Below, one piece after another: positions 5,265 to 5,653 of a stretch of DNA of 5,653 nt. The stretch spans positions 1 to 5,653 of the forward strand of contig JAFAJR010000235.1 in assembly GCA_019236085.1 (NCBI GenBank), read 5' to 3'. The number at the start of each line of letters is the position of its first letter. Position 1 is the first letter of the stretch. The DNA comes from Candidatus Dormiibacterota bacterium. Lineage in GTDB: Bacteria > Chloroflexota > Dormibacteria > Aeolococcales > Aeolococcaceae. The position numbers were made by a program, and so were the translations under genes. Under the pieces are notes generated by a model. It did not search any database, was not told the origin of the DNA, and saw only the letters and a program-made list of their open reading frames with translations.

Positions 5265-5653
5265 TCAGCCCTTGTCCAGCTTGAGGGCGCAGGAGTTCAT
5301 GCAGTAGCGCTGCCCGGTGGGCTGTGGTCCGTCGTCGAAGACGTGACCGAGATGGCCGCCGCAGCTCGAGCAGCGCACCTCGGTGCGCGGGATGAGCATG
5401 CTCCAGTCGCGGTGCGTTTCCACGGCCTCGCCGTCGAGCGGCGCCCAGAAGCTGGGCCAGCCGGTGCCCGACTCGAACTTGGTGTCGCTGTCGAACAGCG
5501 CTGCCCCGCAGCCGGCGCAGCGGTACGTGCCCTTGTCCTTGACGTGGACATAGGTGCCGGTGAACGGCGCCTCCGTGCCGGCCTTGCGGAGCACCGAGTA
5601 CTCCTGCGGCGTAAGGCGCGCCTTCCACTCCTCGTCGCTCAGCCGCACTTTGT
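5265..5653 (-). CDS. msrB: Peptide-methionine (R)-S-oxide reductase MsrB (5' end outside window)
   Basis: The enzyme reduces methionine-R-sulfoxide in proteins back to methionine in the cytosol, normally recycled by thioredoxin. Nearly the whole domain is here. Counting from the GTG codon at 5648: GTEAPFTGTY at 24-33, zinc cysteines 45/48 (CAGC) and 93/96 (CSSC), GTGWPSFW at 61-68, GGHLGHVFDDGP at 97-108, and RYCMNS with catalytic Cys116. The codon before the GTG is Lys and the frame stays open to the window edge; since MsrB proteins commonly have a few more residues before this point, that GTG is probably an internal Val and the true start lies just beyond 5653. Thr62 occupies the position that is a recycling Cys in many MsrBs, and an extra Cys120 lies four residues after the catalytic one. 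It precedes the binding-protein gene by 54 bases and may share its transcript. Confidence 0.95.
   Translation of the reverse strand, partial: KVRLSDEEWKARLTPQEYSVLRKAGTEAPFTGTYVHVKDKGTYRCAGCGAALFDSDTKFESGTGWPSFWAPLDGEAVETHRDWSMLIPRTEVRCSSCGGHLGHVFDDGPQPTGQRYCMNSCALKLDKG

Overview
The window comes from a GC-rich, coding-dense bacterial chromosome. Lipoboxes with Ser/Gly/Pro-rich linkers, GTG starts, stop/start overlaps and Ala-rich proteins suggest Actinomycetota or another high-GC Terrabacteria lineage (Dormibacterota-like would also fit). No rRNA or marker gene settles the taxon. I see no tRNA, rRNA, CRISPR array, insertion sequence or phage gene, and no intergenic stretch longer than about 54 bases.

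The left 60% (1-3363, + strand) is a tightly packed operon for an ABC importer of the branched-chain/hydrophobic amino acid (HAAT, Liv) type. In order it holds the C-terminal end of a solute-binding protein (truncated by the window edge), a LivH-type permease, a single polypeptide joining a LivM-type permease to a LivG-type ATPase, and a LivF-type ATPase. Joints are 7 bases apart, 13 overlapping and 4 overlapping, so translation is probably coupled.

The right 40% (3314-5653, - strand) reads toward the first unit. It holds msrB (methionine-R-sulfoxide reductase, N-terminus off the window), then after 54 bases a complete lipoprotein solute-binding protein of the same broad Liv superfamily, then a small lipoprotein of no family I recognise, which starts inside the binding-protein gene (53-base overlap). 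The two units converge with a 50-base tail-to-tail overlap. A perfect 14-base palindrome lies across and just beyond the livF stop.

Working model: one permease/ATPase core could be served by two binding proteins, one from each unit, as E. coli LivJ and LivK share LivHMGF. The substrate cannot be told from the sequence. The most notable features are in the ATPase pair. LivF has Ser where the catalytic Glu after Walker B belongs. The fused LivG domain keeps the catalytic residues but lacks most of the segment between Walker A and the Q-loop. I found no clearly new system; the best candidates for novelty are this asymmetric importer and the unassigned lipoprotein.
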